Part shown: piece after piece, positions 15,736 through 24,403 of the stretch
Numbering within the stretch: position 1 is the first letter of the stretch
How the letters are laid out: each line of letters starts with the position of its first letter
Assembly (NCBI RefSeq): GCF_042684365.1
Contig: NZ_JBHULI010000025.1
Span: 372,001 to 436,000 of the forward strand
Reading direction: 5' to 3'
Origin: Gracilimonas halophila
GTDB lineage: Bacteria; Bacteroidota; Rhodothermia; Balneolales; Balneolaceae
DNA: 64,000 bases
The notes under the pieces: generated by a model
Seen by the model: only the letters and a program-made list of their open reading frames with translations
What the model was told of the DNA's origin: nothing
Database searches by the model: none
Position numbers and translations under genes: made by a program

Positions 15736-17568
15736 ATGAGTTCATCAAAGCAGATTTTAAAAGAACAGTTTAAAGGTCAGTCAGAACGTTTGGGAGAGAT
15801 GATCGGAAAGCTGGAAAAAGTGAGTACGCAATTCTCATATATTCGCGGAATTTATTTCGTGATCTCAATTTTAGTGTTGTATCTGATCGCACAAACCGGA
15901 AGCGATGGTATTTTCTTCACCGGGTTGCTGGCACTTACCGGTGGCTTTATTTACCTGATTGCCCGGCACAAGAGAGTCACTGATCATAAAGAGAGATTAT
16001 CATTTCTGAAGCAGATCAAAGAGGAACACATAGCCCGGATGGAGCTGGACTGGCAGAAACTTCCAGAATATCACTTTTCGAGTGACATGAAAGCTCATCC
16101 TTTTGCAGAAGATCTTCATATTGTAGGGGATTATTCACTGCATCATCTGATGGATACCGCTATATATCCCAAGAGTTCAGAGAGATTATCCGGTTGGCTT
16201 TTGAATGAACATCCTGACAAACAAGAGATCCTGAACCGGCAACAACTTATTTCCGATCTAATACCATTATCCGGATTTCGGGATCGTATCCAGGTGCAGG
16301 CTTTTATGAGTCAGAAAGAAATATCTGACAAGAATTGGAGTATGGATAAACTCATCCGATGGATGAAAGATCCCAAGGAAGTTAAATTCCTGGGCACGCT
16401 GATGATTTTATCCACACTTTCTATCACGAACATTATACTTCTTATTACCGCCATTGCCGGGATTACCGGTCCATGGGTATTGCTCACATTCGTTGCTTAT
16501 CTGGGTTTCTATAATTTTAACAGTCATAAAATTGGCGAACTGTTTGAAGCAGGATATCAGATCGAAAAGCAAATGAGCAGGTTCGGAAAGATCTTAGTGT
16601 ATATTGAGCAATTCTCATTTTCCGGGAATTCATCCTTACAAAATTTCTTTGAATCTCTGAAAGATCAGGCAGAATCTCCTTCAAAATATTTAAAGCGTGT
16701 TTCCCGCTTGGCAGGGGCAGCTTCCCTTCAGGCAAATCAAGTGCTGTGGCCGCTTGTTAATATGGTGATGCCGTGGGATATGTTCTTTTCGATGAAGATG
16801 GAAGCACTGAAGAAAGAACTCGCTCCAAAACTGGAAGATTGGCTGGATGATTTTTACGAACTGGAGGCACTGAACTCCCTCGCAAATTTTGCTTATCTGA
16901 ATCCCGATTGCAATTTTCCTTCGCTAAGTGAAGATCAGGAAGTGTTGTTCCAAGCCAGTAAATTAGGACATCCGTTGATCAGTGACGAAGAGCGTGTTAG
17001 TAATGACTTCATAATAAAAGAAGATAAAGATCTGTTTTTGATCACCGGCTCCAATATGGCAGGTAAGAGTACATTCTTAAGGACAGTCGGTATTAATCTT
17101 GCAATGGCATTTGCCGGGGCACCGGTACAAGCCCGATCTCTTTCAACCAATTTATTCCGATTGTTCACAAGTATCAATGTGAAGGACTCCTTGGAAGGAG
17201 GGTTGTCCCATTTTTATGCGGAAGTGCGAAGACTTCGACGTCTGCTTGATGAACTTGAATCTGACCATAGACTTCCGCTGTTCTTTTTTGTGGATGAGAT
17301 CTTCAAAGGCACGAACAACAGAGAGAGATTCCAGGGGAGTACTGCTTTCCTGAAACACGTGGCCGGTAAGAATGGAATCGGAATGGTTTCAACCCATGAT
17401 CTGGAATTGGCTTCTCTGGAAAAAGAGATCTCTCAACTGAGTAACTGGCATTTCGTTGAAACTATTGAGGCCGGAAGAATGAGTTTCGAGTATAAAATTA
17501 AACCGGGGCCATGTCCTACCACAAATGCTCTGAGGATCATGGAGATCGAGGGGCTTCCAATTGATTAA
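15736..17568 (+). CDS. membrane-anchored MutS-family ATPase
   Basis: About 610 residues. The C-terminal third is a MutS ATPase: Walker A ITGSNMAGKSTFLRT (near 436-450), FFVDEIFKGTNNRER (Walker B and signature), STHDLE (switch). The N-terminal mismatch-reading domain of MutS is missing. Instead two hydrophobic stretches are seen, about residues 36-75 and 218-262, each able to form two helices, so the ATPase is probably membrane-bound. Such MutS-like proteins are common in Bacteroidota and are not part of mismatch repair as far as known. Start 15736 (MSSSKQILKEQF) is preferred over 15703. Confidence 0.88.
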   Translation: MSSSKQILKEQFKGQSERLGEMIGKLEKVSTQFSYIRGIYFVISILVLYLIAQTGSDGIFFTGLLALTGGFIYLIARHKRVTDHKERLSFLKQIKEEHIARMELDWQKLPEYHFSSDMKAHPFAEDLHIVGDYSLHHLMDTAIYPKSSERLSGWLLNEHPDKQEILNRQQLISDLIPLSGFRDRIQVQAFMSQKEISDKNWSMDKLIRWMKDPKEVKFLGTLMILSTLSITNIILLITAIAGITGPWVLLTFVAYLGFYNFNSHKIGELFEAGYQIEKQMSRFGKILVYIEQFSFSGNSSLQNFFESLKDQAESPSKYLKRVSRLAGAASLQANQVLWPLVNMVMPWDMFFSMKMEALKKELAPKLEDWLDDFYELEALNSLANFAYLNPDCNFPSLSEDQEVLFQASKLGHPLISDEERVSNDFIIKEDKDLFLITGSNMAGKSTFLRTVGINLAMAFAGAPVQARSLSTNLFRLFTSINVKDSLEGGLSHFYAEVRRLRRLLDELESDHRLPLFFFVDEIFKGTNNRERFQGSTAFLKHVAGKNGIGMVSTHDLELASLEKEISQLSNWHFVETIEAGRMSFEYKIKPGPCPTTNALRIMEIEGLPID

Positions 17569-17672
17569 GAACAACCAGTTCACAATTTTAAATTGGCTAT
17601 ATAAGGAATGAAATTGAGTAGGAATTCTTACCTGACCATACTTTAATTTCATCAGAAAATAGCTTAAAAAAT

Positions 17673-17781
17673 CTTCATCATTTCTTCATATTCGGCGTGA
17701 GATAAATTCTTCCTAAATATTTGTTAAATAATATCTTGAGTAGAATAAAATTTCCTTTTTTTTCTTCATTATTTCTTCATG
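17673..17781 (+). promoter_or_regulatory. two 11-bp-period CTTCAT direct-repeat sites upstream of the YceI-porin genes
   Basis: CTTCATCATTTCTTCAT (17673-17689) and CTTCATTATTTCTTCAT (17764-17780) differ at one base and are 91 bp apart. Within each, CTTCAT repeats with an 11-bp period, the spacing used by OmpR/PhoB-family regulators. The promoter itself could not be placed. The rest of 17569-17849 holds nothing else clear. Confidence 0.45.
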
Positions 17782-17849
17782 AAGTATCAGGATCTTGATT
17801 ACGAATTCAAAAACAAGAATTCAACTAACAGAAAACCAATGAGGTCGAC

Positions 17850-18410
17850 ATGTACAAAATCCTAATCACACTAATCCTGTCTTTAAGTACTATGACACTA
17901 TATGCTCAAAATTATAGCATCGTAGTGGATGAAAGCGAAGTTATTATAGACGGTACTTCGAACGTTCATGACTGGGAATCCAAAGCTGAACAATTCTCAG
18001 GAACTGCAACCATCGAAATAGAAGATGATTCATTGATATCCTCCATTTCAGCTCTGGAGTTCAATGTAGTAGTAGATGGTATAAAAAGCGGTAAAGGCGG
18101 CATGGATAACAAAACTTACGATGCTTTAAACAAGAAAAAGCATCCTAATATCAATTTTGTGCTATCTGAAGTAACAAATATCAGTGCCAATACTCTTACT
18201 GCTAACGGTGAACTCACCATTTCGGGAGTAACCAAAACCATTCAGATGGAAGTTGAATACGAGATCCTTCCAGACGGCTCGGTTTTATTCAAAGGAACTC
18301 AACCTATTACTATGACGGATTATGACGTCGACCCTCCCAAAGCTATGTTCGGAGCCATCAAAGCCGGTGCCGATGTAGAGGTGATCTTCGATGCTAAATT
18401 CGCTCAGTAA
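17850..18410 (+). CDS. YceI-family periplasmic protein
   Basis: 186 residues with a signal peptide (about 1-19, MYKILITLILSLSTMTLYA). The mature part has the YceI lipocalin-like pattern: GTSNVHDWES, MDNKTYDALNKKKHPNINF, ANGELTISGVTKTI, and a C-terminal KAMFGAIKAGADVEVIFD. YceI barrels bind polyisoprenoid lipids. It sits 43 nt upstream of the porin gene and is probably co-transcribed. A second, divergent YceI paralogue lies just beyond the porin. Confidence 0.92.
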   Translation: MYKILITLILSLSTMTLYAQNYSIVVDESEVIIDGTSNVHDWESKAEQFSGTATIEIEDDSLISSISALEFNVVVDGIKSGKGGMDNKTYDALNKKKHPNINFVLSEVTNISANTLTANGELTISGVTKTIQMEVEYEILPDGSVLFKGTQPITMTDYDVDPPKAMFGAIKAGADVEVIFDAKFAQ

Positions 18411-18453
18411 TTCATATAAATTAACCAACTATAACCAACAAAATCTCAAGGCC

Positions 18454-19719
18454 ATGAAAAATCAAGCCAAATTTCTAACCACACTGCTCTTCGCTTTTAT
18501 TGTCGGAGCCTTCGCTACCACTTTACAAGCTCAAGAGCGCAATAACATACAATATTACACTCCTCCAACACAATCAGGACTGAATGTGTTTGAAGCACCT
18601 TTTACTACTGATAAAACATTCGACGGCGTTTATGTCCGTATCGGAGGTTCAAATACTTTACAGTTCCAAGGGTTAAGACATGAAAATGACGCGAACAACC
18701 TTGCTGACCTGGAGTCTAATTTCAACCTGGCAACATCTAATTTAGACTTTGATGTAGCGTTGGCTCCTGGTATGAGAATGCACTTACGTACCTATTTGTC
18801 ATCACAGCACCATGCAGAAGCTTGGGTGAAAGGCGGTTATCTGCAAATTGACAGCTTTGACTTCATTGAAGAAGGATTCCTGGCAGGTTTGTCTGACCAT
18901 ATCCGAATTAAAGTCGGTCACATGGAAAATAACTACGGAGACAACCACTTCCGTCGCAGTGACAACGGTGCAGCTTTACTAAACCCATTTGTAGGAAACT
19001 ACCTGATGGATTCTTTTACCACTGAAGTTGGCGGTGAAGTATACGTGTATTCCGGTGACGTATTTGGAATGGTTGGATTAACTAATGGTAAGTTGAACCA
19101 AAGTACAGTTGAAGGTGCAGTTAAAACCAAACCTACTTTCTTGACAAAATTAGGATATGACAGCCAAGTGAACGACGACCTTCGTTTCCGTATCACTGGT
19201 TCTCTGATGAGAGTATCTGAAGCTGCTTCTATCTACTTGTACTCAGGTGACCGTGCCGGTTCTCGTTACTACAACGTTATTACCGGAGGATTCCGCTCAG
19301 GTAGAATCGCCCCAAGTTTTGCTGGCGGTGGAACAGCTGGAGAAATGACTGCTATCATGATCAACCCATTTGTAAAATTCCAGGGACTTGAGTTCTATGG
19401 TGTATTCGAAAATGCATCAGGAAAAAATGAAGTTGAGACAGATACACGTTCTTACACTCAATTAGGAGCAGAATTACTGTATCGCTTTGGTGCCGGTGAA
19501 GACTTTTATGTTGGAACACGCTACAACACCGTATCTGGTGAAGAAGCAGGCGGCAACGAAATCGATGTTACCAGATTGAATATTGGTGGTGGTTGGTTCA
19601 TGACTGAAAATGTAATGACCAAGTTAGAATATGTAACACAATCATATGATGGTTTCACCGGTGACTTTGCAGGAGCCGAATTTAGCGGAATCATGTTAGA
19701 AGCTGTGGTAAGCTTCTAA
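18454..19719 (+). CDS. outer-membrane porin-like beta-barrel protein
   Basis: About 421 residues. Signal peptide MKNQAKFLTTLLFAFIVGAFATTLQAQ, then alternating amphipathic strands (VYVRIGGSNTLQFQGL, GMRMHLRTYLSS, IRIKVGHMENNYGD, FYVGTRYNTVSGEE) and a terminal aromatic strand ending GIMLEAVVSF, the usual C-terminal Phe of outer-membrane barrels. No exact porin family can be named; the layout resembles FCB porins of the OprO/OprP-like class. The start at 18454 was chosen over 18391 because it begins the signal peptide. Two terminators follow. Confidence 0.85.
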   Translation: MKNQAKFLTTLLFAFIVGAFATTLQAQERNNIQYYTPPTQSGLNVFEAPFTTDKTFDGVYVRIGGSNTLQFQGLRHENDANNLADLESNFNLATSNLDFDVALAPGMRMHLRTYLSSQHHAEAWVKGGYLQIDSFDFIEEGFLAGLSDHIRIKVGHMENNYGDNHFRRSDNGAALLNPFVGNYLMDSFTTEVGGEVYVYSGDVFGMVGLTNGKLNQSTVEGAVKTKPTFLTKLGYDSQVNDDLRFRITGSLMRVSEAASIYLYSGDRAGSRYYNVITGGFRSGRIAPSFAGGGTAGEMTAIMINPFVKFQGLEFYGVFENASGKNEVETDTRSYTQLGAELLYRFGAGEDFYVGTRYNTVSGEEAGGNEIDVTRLNIGGGWFMTENVMTKLEYVTQSYDGFTGDFAGAEFSGIMLEAVVSF

Positions 19720-19734
19720 TATACCGACCTCATA

Positions 19735-19770
19735 GGAAGGGGGTGCGCTGTGACAGGCTCGCCCCTTTTT
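19735..19770 (+). terminator. porin terminator 1
   Basis: AGGGGGTGCG and CTCGCCCCTT pair around an 11-nt loop and are followed by five T, 16 nt after the porin stop. Confidence 0.75.
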
Positions 19771-19792
19771 GTGTGAGAAGGAGTTTTTGAAA

Positions 19793-19837
19793 GCCGGGTG
19801 GCAGGAACAAATTGTTCATTGCCACTCGGTTTTTTTA
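19793..19837 (+). terminator. porin terminator 2
   Basis: CCGGGTGGCA (19794-19803) pairs with TGCCACTCGG (19820-19829) with one mismatch; the loop carries its own GAACAA/TTGTTC pairing; eight T residues follow. Stronger than the first terminator. Confidence 0.8.
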
Positions 19838-19858
19838 TTGGCCGTAATTACCCGTACC

Positions 19859-19898
19859 CCTGTGGCAGAGACACAATGCATCGTGCCTCTGCCACAGG
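19859..19898. repeat. long perfect palindrome CCTGTGGCAGAG / CTCTGCCACAGG
   Basis: Perfect 12-bp arms (19859-19870, 19887-19898) plus an inner CAC/GTG. No T-tract follows, so it is more likely an intergenic repeat or a protein site than a terminator. It vaguely resembles family 4 (GAGGCAGAGCCTC). Confidence 0.65.
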
Positions 19899-19944
19899 AG
19901 TGGGTTAACAGATTGGCTTAATTGATGAGAGCAGGATTGTAAAT

Positions 19945-20538
19945 CTAAGGCTGGCGGCGAATCACAAGATCAAATTGAATATCCAGTTCGTCATCCACTT
20001 TGATGAGCCCAAACATGGGAGAGGGTGGGGTTAATCCAAAATCAGTCATGTAAAGGACCTTATTTCCGCCTACGGTAAAATGCTCTTCGCTGCTCGAAAA
20101 GGAATGTAAGGGAACAGTATACTTTTGTTCTACTCCTGCAATTCTAATCGTAACCAGCGCTTCCTCAGGGATAATATCAGAAGGATCGGCAAGGACAAGT
20201 TCGTTCAGGATGATCTCAATAAAAGGGTATTCCTTATATTTTAGGGTGCTTCGGAAATCTCTGTTGATGGCTCTTTTCCCACAGTCAAACTGGTCGATCT
20301 CAAGAGCTAATAATACCCCGTTAACTGTTACAGTATCACCTGATACCTGATAAAAATAATTCAATGAATCCTGTTGAAGGTCATGTTCTGCCTGGCAACG
20401 AAATTCATTCACATTTGATTTTCCTTTAATGCTTAACTTACTCTCGTCACTAAGCCGGACTTTTCCGTCTTGTGCTTGTGTTAATACCGGAAACGTGCAT
20501 AAAGCGGGAATCAGAAGAGTTGGAAGAATCTTTTTCAT
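19945..20538 (-). CDS. YceI-family periplasmic protein (second paralogue)
   Basis: 198 residues with signal peptide MKKILPTLLIPALCTFPVLTQA. YceI pattern: LSIKGKSNVNEFRC, CGKRAINRDFRSTLKYKEYPFIEI, VTIRIAGVEQKYTVPL, and PPSPMFGLIKVDDELDIQF. It has two Cys (RCQAEH and DCGKR), absent from the first paralogue. It is convergent with the YceI-porin pair and divergent from hisN. An ATG 6 nt upstream (20544) is equally possible as start. Confidence 0.9.
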   Translation of the reverse strand: MKKILPTLLIPALCTFPVLTQAQDGKVRLSDESKLSIKGKSNVNEFRCQAEHDLQQDSLNYFYQVSGDTVTVNGVLLALEIDQFDCGKRAINRDFRSTLKYKEYPFIEIILNELVLADPSDIIPEEALVTIRIAGVEQKYTVPLHSFSSSEEHFTVGGNKVLYMTDFGLTPPSPMFGLIKVDDELDIQFDLVIRRQP

Positions 20539-20600
20539 ACTCATATTTTTGGCCGGAAGGTATTGTAGTAGTTTAAATATATGATGAAGGAATATAGGTA

Positions 20601-21371
20601 ATGATTAAAGAATTATTGAAAGCAGCAACAGAAATCGCAAAAATTGGGGGGCACCACACCCTTAAATATTTTAAAAAGGATGTAGAGGTGATTTCAAAAT
20701 CGGATGATTCGCCGGTTACGATCGCCGATCGTGAGACGGAGCAGCTTATACGCAAAGAGATCAAAAAGCGATATCCTGAACACGGGATCATCGGAGAGGA
20801 GTTTGGTAAGGAAAATGAAGAAAGTGATATCCAATGGGTATTAGACCCCATTGACGGTACAAAATCATTTATACACGGGATTCCATTTTACACCACATTG
20901 ATCGGTATCCTAATCGATAATGAGCCTAAGGTTGGGATCATCTACGCACCGGCCCTCGAAGAATTATGTGCAGCAGGTATTGGGTATGGTGCTACCTTAA
21001 ACGGAGAACCTTGCCGGGTACGTGATACAGATAAGCTTGAAGATGCAACCTTCCTTGTTACAGAGATCGACCGCTTCCGCCTGATGGGGCAGCAGGAATT
21101 ATTTCAGGAACTTCTGCGGGAAACCAAACTACACCGTACATGGGGTGATGCTTATGGCCATATGATGGTAGCAACCGGCCGTGCTGATCTGATGTACGAT
21201 CCGGAGTTAAATATTTGGGATGCCGCAGCGTTGTTACCGGTAGTTCAGGAATCAGGAGGAATCTTCAGTGATAATAAAGGCAGGCAAACCATACATTCCG
21301 GGAACGGTTATTCAACCAACAAATCGCTATTTCCACAAGTAAAAGAAATTTTTGAAGCACACATTAAATAA
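20601..21371 (+). CDS. hisN: histidinol-phosphatase / inositol monophosphatase family
   Basis: 256 residues with the metal motifs of the IMPase superfamily: IIGEEFG, VLDPIDGTKSFIHGIP, and NIWDAAALLPVVQESGG. The FIHGIPFYTT and TWGDAYGHMMVATGRAD segments are those of HisN-type histidinol-phosphate phosphatases, which would complete histidine synthesis with hisI found 10 kb away. Activity on inositol phosphate or other monophosphates remains possible. The pseudo-peptidase gene starts 4 nt downstream, so the two are likely co-transcribed. Confidence 0.88.
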   Translation: MIKELLKAATEIAKIGGHHTLKYFKKDVEVISKSDDSPVTIADRETEQLIRKEIKKRYPEHGIIGEEFGKENEESDIQWVLDPIDGTKSFIHGIPFYTTLIGILIDNEPKVGIIYAPALEELCAAGIGYGATLNGEPCRVRDTDKLEDATFLVTEIDRFRLMGQQELFQELLRETKLHRTWGDAYGHMMVATGRADLMYDPELNIWDAAALLPVVQESGGIFSDNKGRQTIHSGNGYSTNKSLFPQVKEIFEAHIK

Positions 21372-21374
21372 ATA

Positions 21375-23651
21375 ATGAAAAAAGGACTTCTTACACTGAT
21401 CGTTTTAGTTTTTACAAGTTCATGGGCATTTTCACAGCAGAATGCAGCAGATTGGCAATATGTTTCTTACCCTGAATTGCCTTTTGTGCTGGACCACATA
21501 AGCCTGGATCTGACACTGGAAAGCAGTGAGCCACTTATTGAGGGGGTTGGAAATTATCTTATAACCTCAAGGAAACCCGGCCTTACAGAGATCGTATTCA
21601 ATTCAGCTGACATGGATATACAAAGTGTCACCTTTGAGGGAAATGAAACGGAGTATCGAATTTCATCAGATTCCCTGATCATTCAGCTTCCTGATACCCT
21701 TCAAAGAGGGAATACAATGGAAATGGTGATAACATGGAAAAGCTCTTCATCCTATGGGGTCATACAGGATGTGTATGGCAATATGTGGACTTCTTTGAAT
21801 CCAAAAGGACGGTATCATTGGTTGCCGGTTCCGGATCACCCCGAAGTAGCTACTACTTTGGAAGCTTTTGTAACCATCCCGGCCGACCGGGAATTGGTAT
21901 TTAATGGAACTTTGGTTGGTGATGAACTTGTATCCACAGATGAGAAAGTACTGGAGTGGAGTTCGGAAGTACCGGTATCTGTTACCGGATTGAGTTTGGC
22001 AATGGGAGATTTCGTTAGGTCAAGTGCACGATCAGGGATTAAGGAAGTTTCTTTTTATTCTTCTGAAAATACACTGCTACCTGAGGTTAGAGATGGTCTT
22101 CTGTCGATAGCTGTTTCAAGTATGAAAGAATATGAGCGAAAGTTATCGTTCGAATTTCCATATGAATCGCTTAATATCATAGTTCTTCCTGATAACCACT
22201 GGGAGGAAATTCAGACCGGAGCCGGAATCATTTATCTGTATCAGAATTTAGGGTCACTGCCTACGCAGTTGAGAAGAGGAATTGCCGAACAGTGGTTCGG
22301 AAACTTCCATAGGTATCTTGATGCACCGGATAATAAATATGAATTCCTTAAAGTGATGCTGGCGGGAACTTCAAATATCCAACAGTTGAATAACCCGGAT
22401 GGGCTTCAGTCCATATACCGCTGGAATTTATGGGAAAAGGGGTTTGATGCATTAGAAGATGATCATTTGAAAACTGTTATCCGTGAATCCTTAGCTGAAT
22501 TGGTTCAACAGTATTCAGGGGTTACAGGCTGGAATGAGTATGCAGATTTCTGGTATGACGAAAGCGGTTTGTTCTGGGAAGTTCTGCCGGAATTTGAATT
22601 ACGGGAGTCTCAAAAGGAAGAAGAATATGTTTACGGAGTGGAATATATCTATGATGAGATGACCTCTGCATTGACCCTGGTATTTGAGGCAAAAGGAGAG
22701 CCCATTGGATCATTGGTAACTGTAGATGTGACTGAGTTTGGCTTTACGGATACATCACGTACTGATATTACATTTACAGGAGCATTAGATTCAGTTGAGG
22801 TAGAGATCTCTTCAGGTATCGATTATCTGACCTTGAAGCCTGCTTATGATACTGATCTGGATATACGTTTTGAAGAGCAGAAGCCTTTTATGTTTTGGAT
22901 CAGGCAGCTTCGGGATCAGTCATCTGAAAATCAGATACAGGCAGCTAAAGCTCTGCAGAATTTTACAGATAATCCTGACTTGCAGCTGGCCATCCGGGAT
23001 GCATTACAGGGTGAAGACAATGCAAACGTAAGAGCCGCCATGCTTGAAACGCTTTCTGTTTTAACGAAGGATGCCTCTGGGACAGAAGAAACATTCTTAG
23101 GTAATCTCAACTCGGATAATCTTTCCATTCAATTATCAGGGCTTCGGGCATTGGCCAATTATACTGAAAATGAAAATGTAGCATTTCAGGTACGCAATAC
23201 GCTATTGAGAGCAGAAAGGGATACCGTTTTTAACGTAGCTCTTGAAACCTATCAGCAAATAGTTCCGGCGAGTGATCTGCTATCAGCTGCAGAGCGATTG
23301 GGCCAAAATGAGCAGGGTGACAAAAAAGCGATCAAAATTCTTAAAGTAGCTGCCCCTGCTGACACCTCAAACAAATCCATGATCATGGCCGATCGGTATG
23401 CATTGGGTGAGTATCCGCATTCCATTCGGGAAGAGGCTTTGGCGTTGCTCATTGAGTTTGAAGAAAATGAAGACTACTGGCAACAAACTCTCGAAATATT
23501 TCAGGAAGACAGGGATCCAAGGATCAGAAACCTTTCTCTGGACGCAGTGAAGTATTTATCTGAATCGGATAGAACGGAATTACTTGAGAATCGGGCTAAG
23601 GAAGAGTTAGACCCACGGGTACTCAGTAAAATACGAGAGCTTCAGCAGTAG
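21375..23651 (+). CDS. M1 aminopeptidase-like protein lacking the HExxH zinc site
   Basis: 758 residues, signal peptide 1-20 (ending WAFSQ). The N-terminal domain (about 30-210) is like the M1 saddle, with HWLPVPDHPE where M1 enzymes have WFPCYDHP. The catalytic-like domain reads TGAGIIYLY (281-289) in place of GAMENxGxI/TY and RGIAEQWFGNF (301-311) in place of HELAHQWFGN, so both zinc His and the catalytic Glu are gone. The C-terminal ~260 residues are helical HEAT-like repeats (SSENQIQAAKALQNF, ANVRAAMLETLSVL). It is therefore a pseudo-enzyme, perhaps a periplasmic binding scaffold. Coupled to hisN. Confidence 0.85.
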   Translation: MKKGLLTLIVLVFTSSWAFSQQNAADWQYVSYPELPFVLDHISLDLTLESSEPLIEGVGNYLITSRKPGLTEIVFNSADMDIQSVTFEGNETEYRISSDSLIIQLPDTLQRGNTMEMVITWKSSSSYGVIQDVYGNMWTSLNPKGRYHWLPVPDHPEVATTLEAFVTIPADRELVFNGTLVGDELVSTDEKVLEWSSEVPVSVTGLSLAMGDFVRSSARSGIKEVSFYSSENTLLPEVRDGLLSIAVSSMKEYERKLSFEFPYESLNIIVLPDNHWEEIQTGAGIIYLYQNLGSLPTQLRRGIAEQWFGNFHRYLDAPDNKYEFLKVMLAGTSNIQQLNNPDGLQSIYRWNLWEKGFDALEDDHLKTVIRESLAELVQQYSGVTGWNEYADFWYDESGLFWEVLPEFELRESQKEEEYVYGVEYIYDEMTSALTLVFEAKGEPIGSLVTVDVTEFGFTDTSRTDITFTGALDSVEVEISSGIDYLTLKPAYDTDLDIRFEEQKPFMFWIRQLRDQSSENQIQAAKALQNFTDNPDLQLAIRDALQGEDNANVRAAMLETLSVLTKDASGTEETFLGNLNSDNLSIQLSGLRALANYTENENVAFQVRNTLLRAERDTVFNVALETYQQIVPASDLLSAAERLGQNEQGDKKAIKILKVAAPADTSNKSMIMADRYALGEYPHSIREEALALLIEFEENEDYWQQTLEIFQEDRDPRIRNLSLDAVKYLSESDRTELLENRAKEELDPRVLSKIRELQQ

Positions 23652-23721
23652 AGCTATATTCTGATTTTCAGGAACAGGCAGATTTTACTATCATCCGTTT
23701 CACATTCATGAATATGATACT

Positions 23722-24165
23722 ATGAAAACTAAACTGCTTGCTCTTTTATTAATACTAATCCCCATACTTGGCTGCGCTCAACAGGAAAACGAAAAACAAG
23801 TACTCACGGATCTGCTGAATGAATTTTTGGAAGGAGCTTCCTACAGCGATCCGGAGATCCATGATCGATTTTGGGCGGATGATCTCATTTATACTGGCTC
23901 TGCCGGTAACAGAACTACAAAGCCGGAAATGATGAGTGGTATGACGGAACCTGCTAATTACGACGTGGAACCGGAAGTGAAATATCACGGGGAAGATGTA
24001 CAGAACAATCTATTCGGAAATACCGCAGTTGTGGCATTCAAATTGGTAGCTGTAGATCAGTCTTCTGCAGAGGAAAGAATGGAATACTATAATACAGGTA
24101 CATTTGTCAAGAGAAATGGAGAGTGGAGGGCGGTAGCCTGGCAGGCAACGAGAATTCCTGGCTGA
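23722..24165 (+). CDS. SnoaL/DUF4440-like NTF2-fold lipoprotein
   Basis: 147 residues beginning MKTKLLALLLILIPILGC, an SPII signal with Cys18. The mature protein has the NTF2-like outline: LLNEFLEGASYSDPEIHDRFWADDLIYTGS, ... NTAVVAFKLVAVD, ... YYNTGTFVKRNGEWRAVAWQATRI. DUF4440 proteins bind small molecules or act as isomerases; none of those roles can be assigned. It stands 70 nt after the pseudo-peptidase. Confidence 0.85.
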   Translation: MKTKLLALLLILIPILGCAQQENEKQVLTDLLNEFLEGASYSDPEIHDRFWADDLIYTGSAGNRTTKPEMMSGMTEPANYDVEPEVKYHGEDVQNNLFGNTAVVAFKLVAVDQSSAEERMEYYNTGTFVKRNGEWRAVAWQATRIPG

Positions 24166-24171
24166 CTTTTA

Positions 24172-24225
24172 TTTTATCGAAGGGTGAATTTATCCTTAAA
24201 GACAAATTCACCCGTTTCGATAAAA
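24172..24225. terminator. long inverted repeat, probably a bidirectional terminator
   Basis: TTTTATCGAA-G-GGTGAATTT pairs with AAATTCACC-CG-TTTCGATAAAA around a 12-nt loop. A/T tracts on both sides suit termination of both the lipoprotein gene (+) and the convergent ABC permease (-). Confidence 0.65.
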
Positions 24226-24255
24226 TCCGAAAACCCAAACCCATTATGTTAGGTG

Positions 24256-24357
24256 TCAGGTGGTTTGGAATTGTACAGTCCACCTGAATATTGTTAAATG
24301 AAATGAGTAAAGAAACAGAAGCTTAAAAATGCTTCGAAACCCTTCTCATTTAACAAT
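24256..24357. repeat. two further inverted repeats in the same spacer
   Basis: TCAGGTGG/CCACCTGA (24256-24263, 24280-24287), perfect 8 bp; then ATTGTTAAATGA/TCATTTAACAAT (24290-24301, 24346-24357), perfect 12 bp, enclosing GAAGC/GCTTC (24318-24335). Together with the hairpin at 24172 the 238-bp spacer is nearly all paired structure. Confidence 0.7.
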
Positions 24358-24403
24358 ACGTCATTGTTCTTTAAATCAGGTCAAAATTATTTTATAGATA
24401 CTC

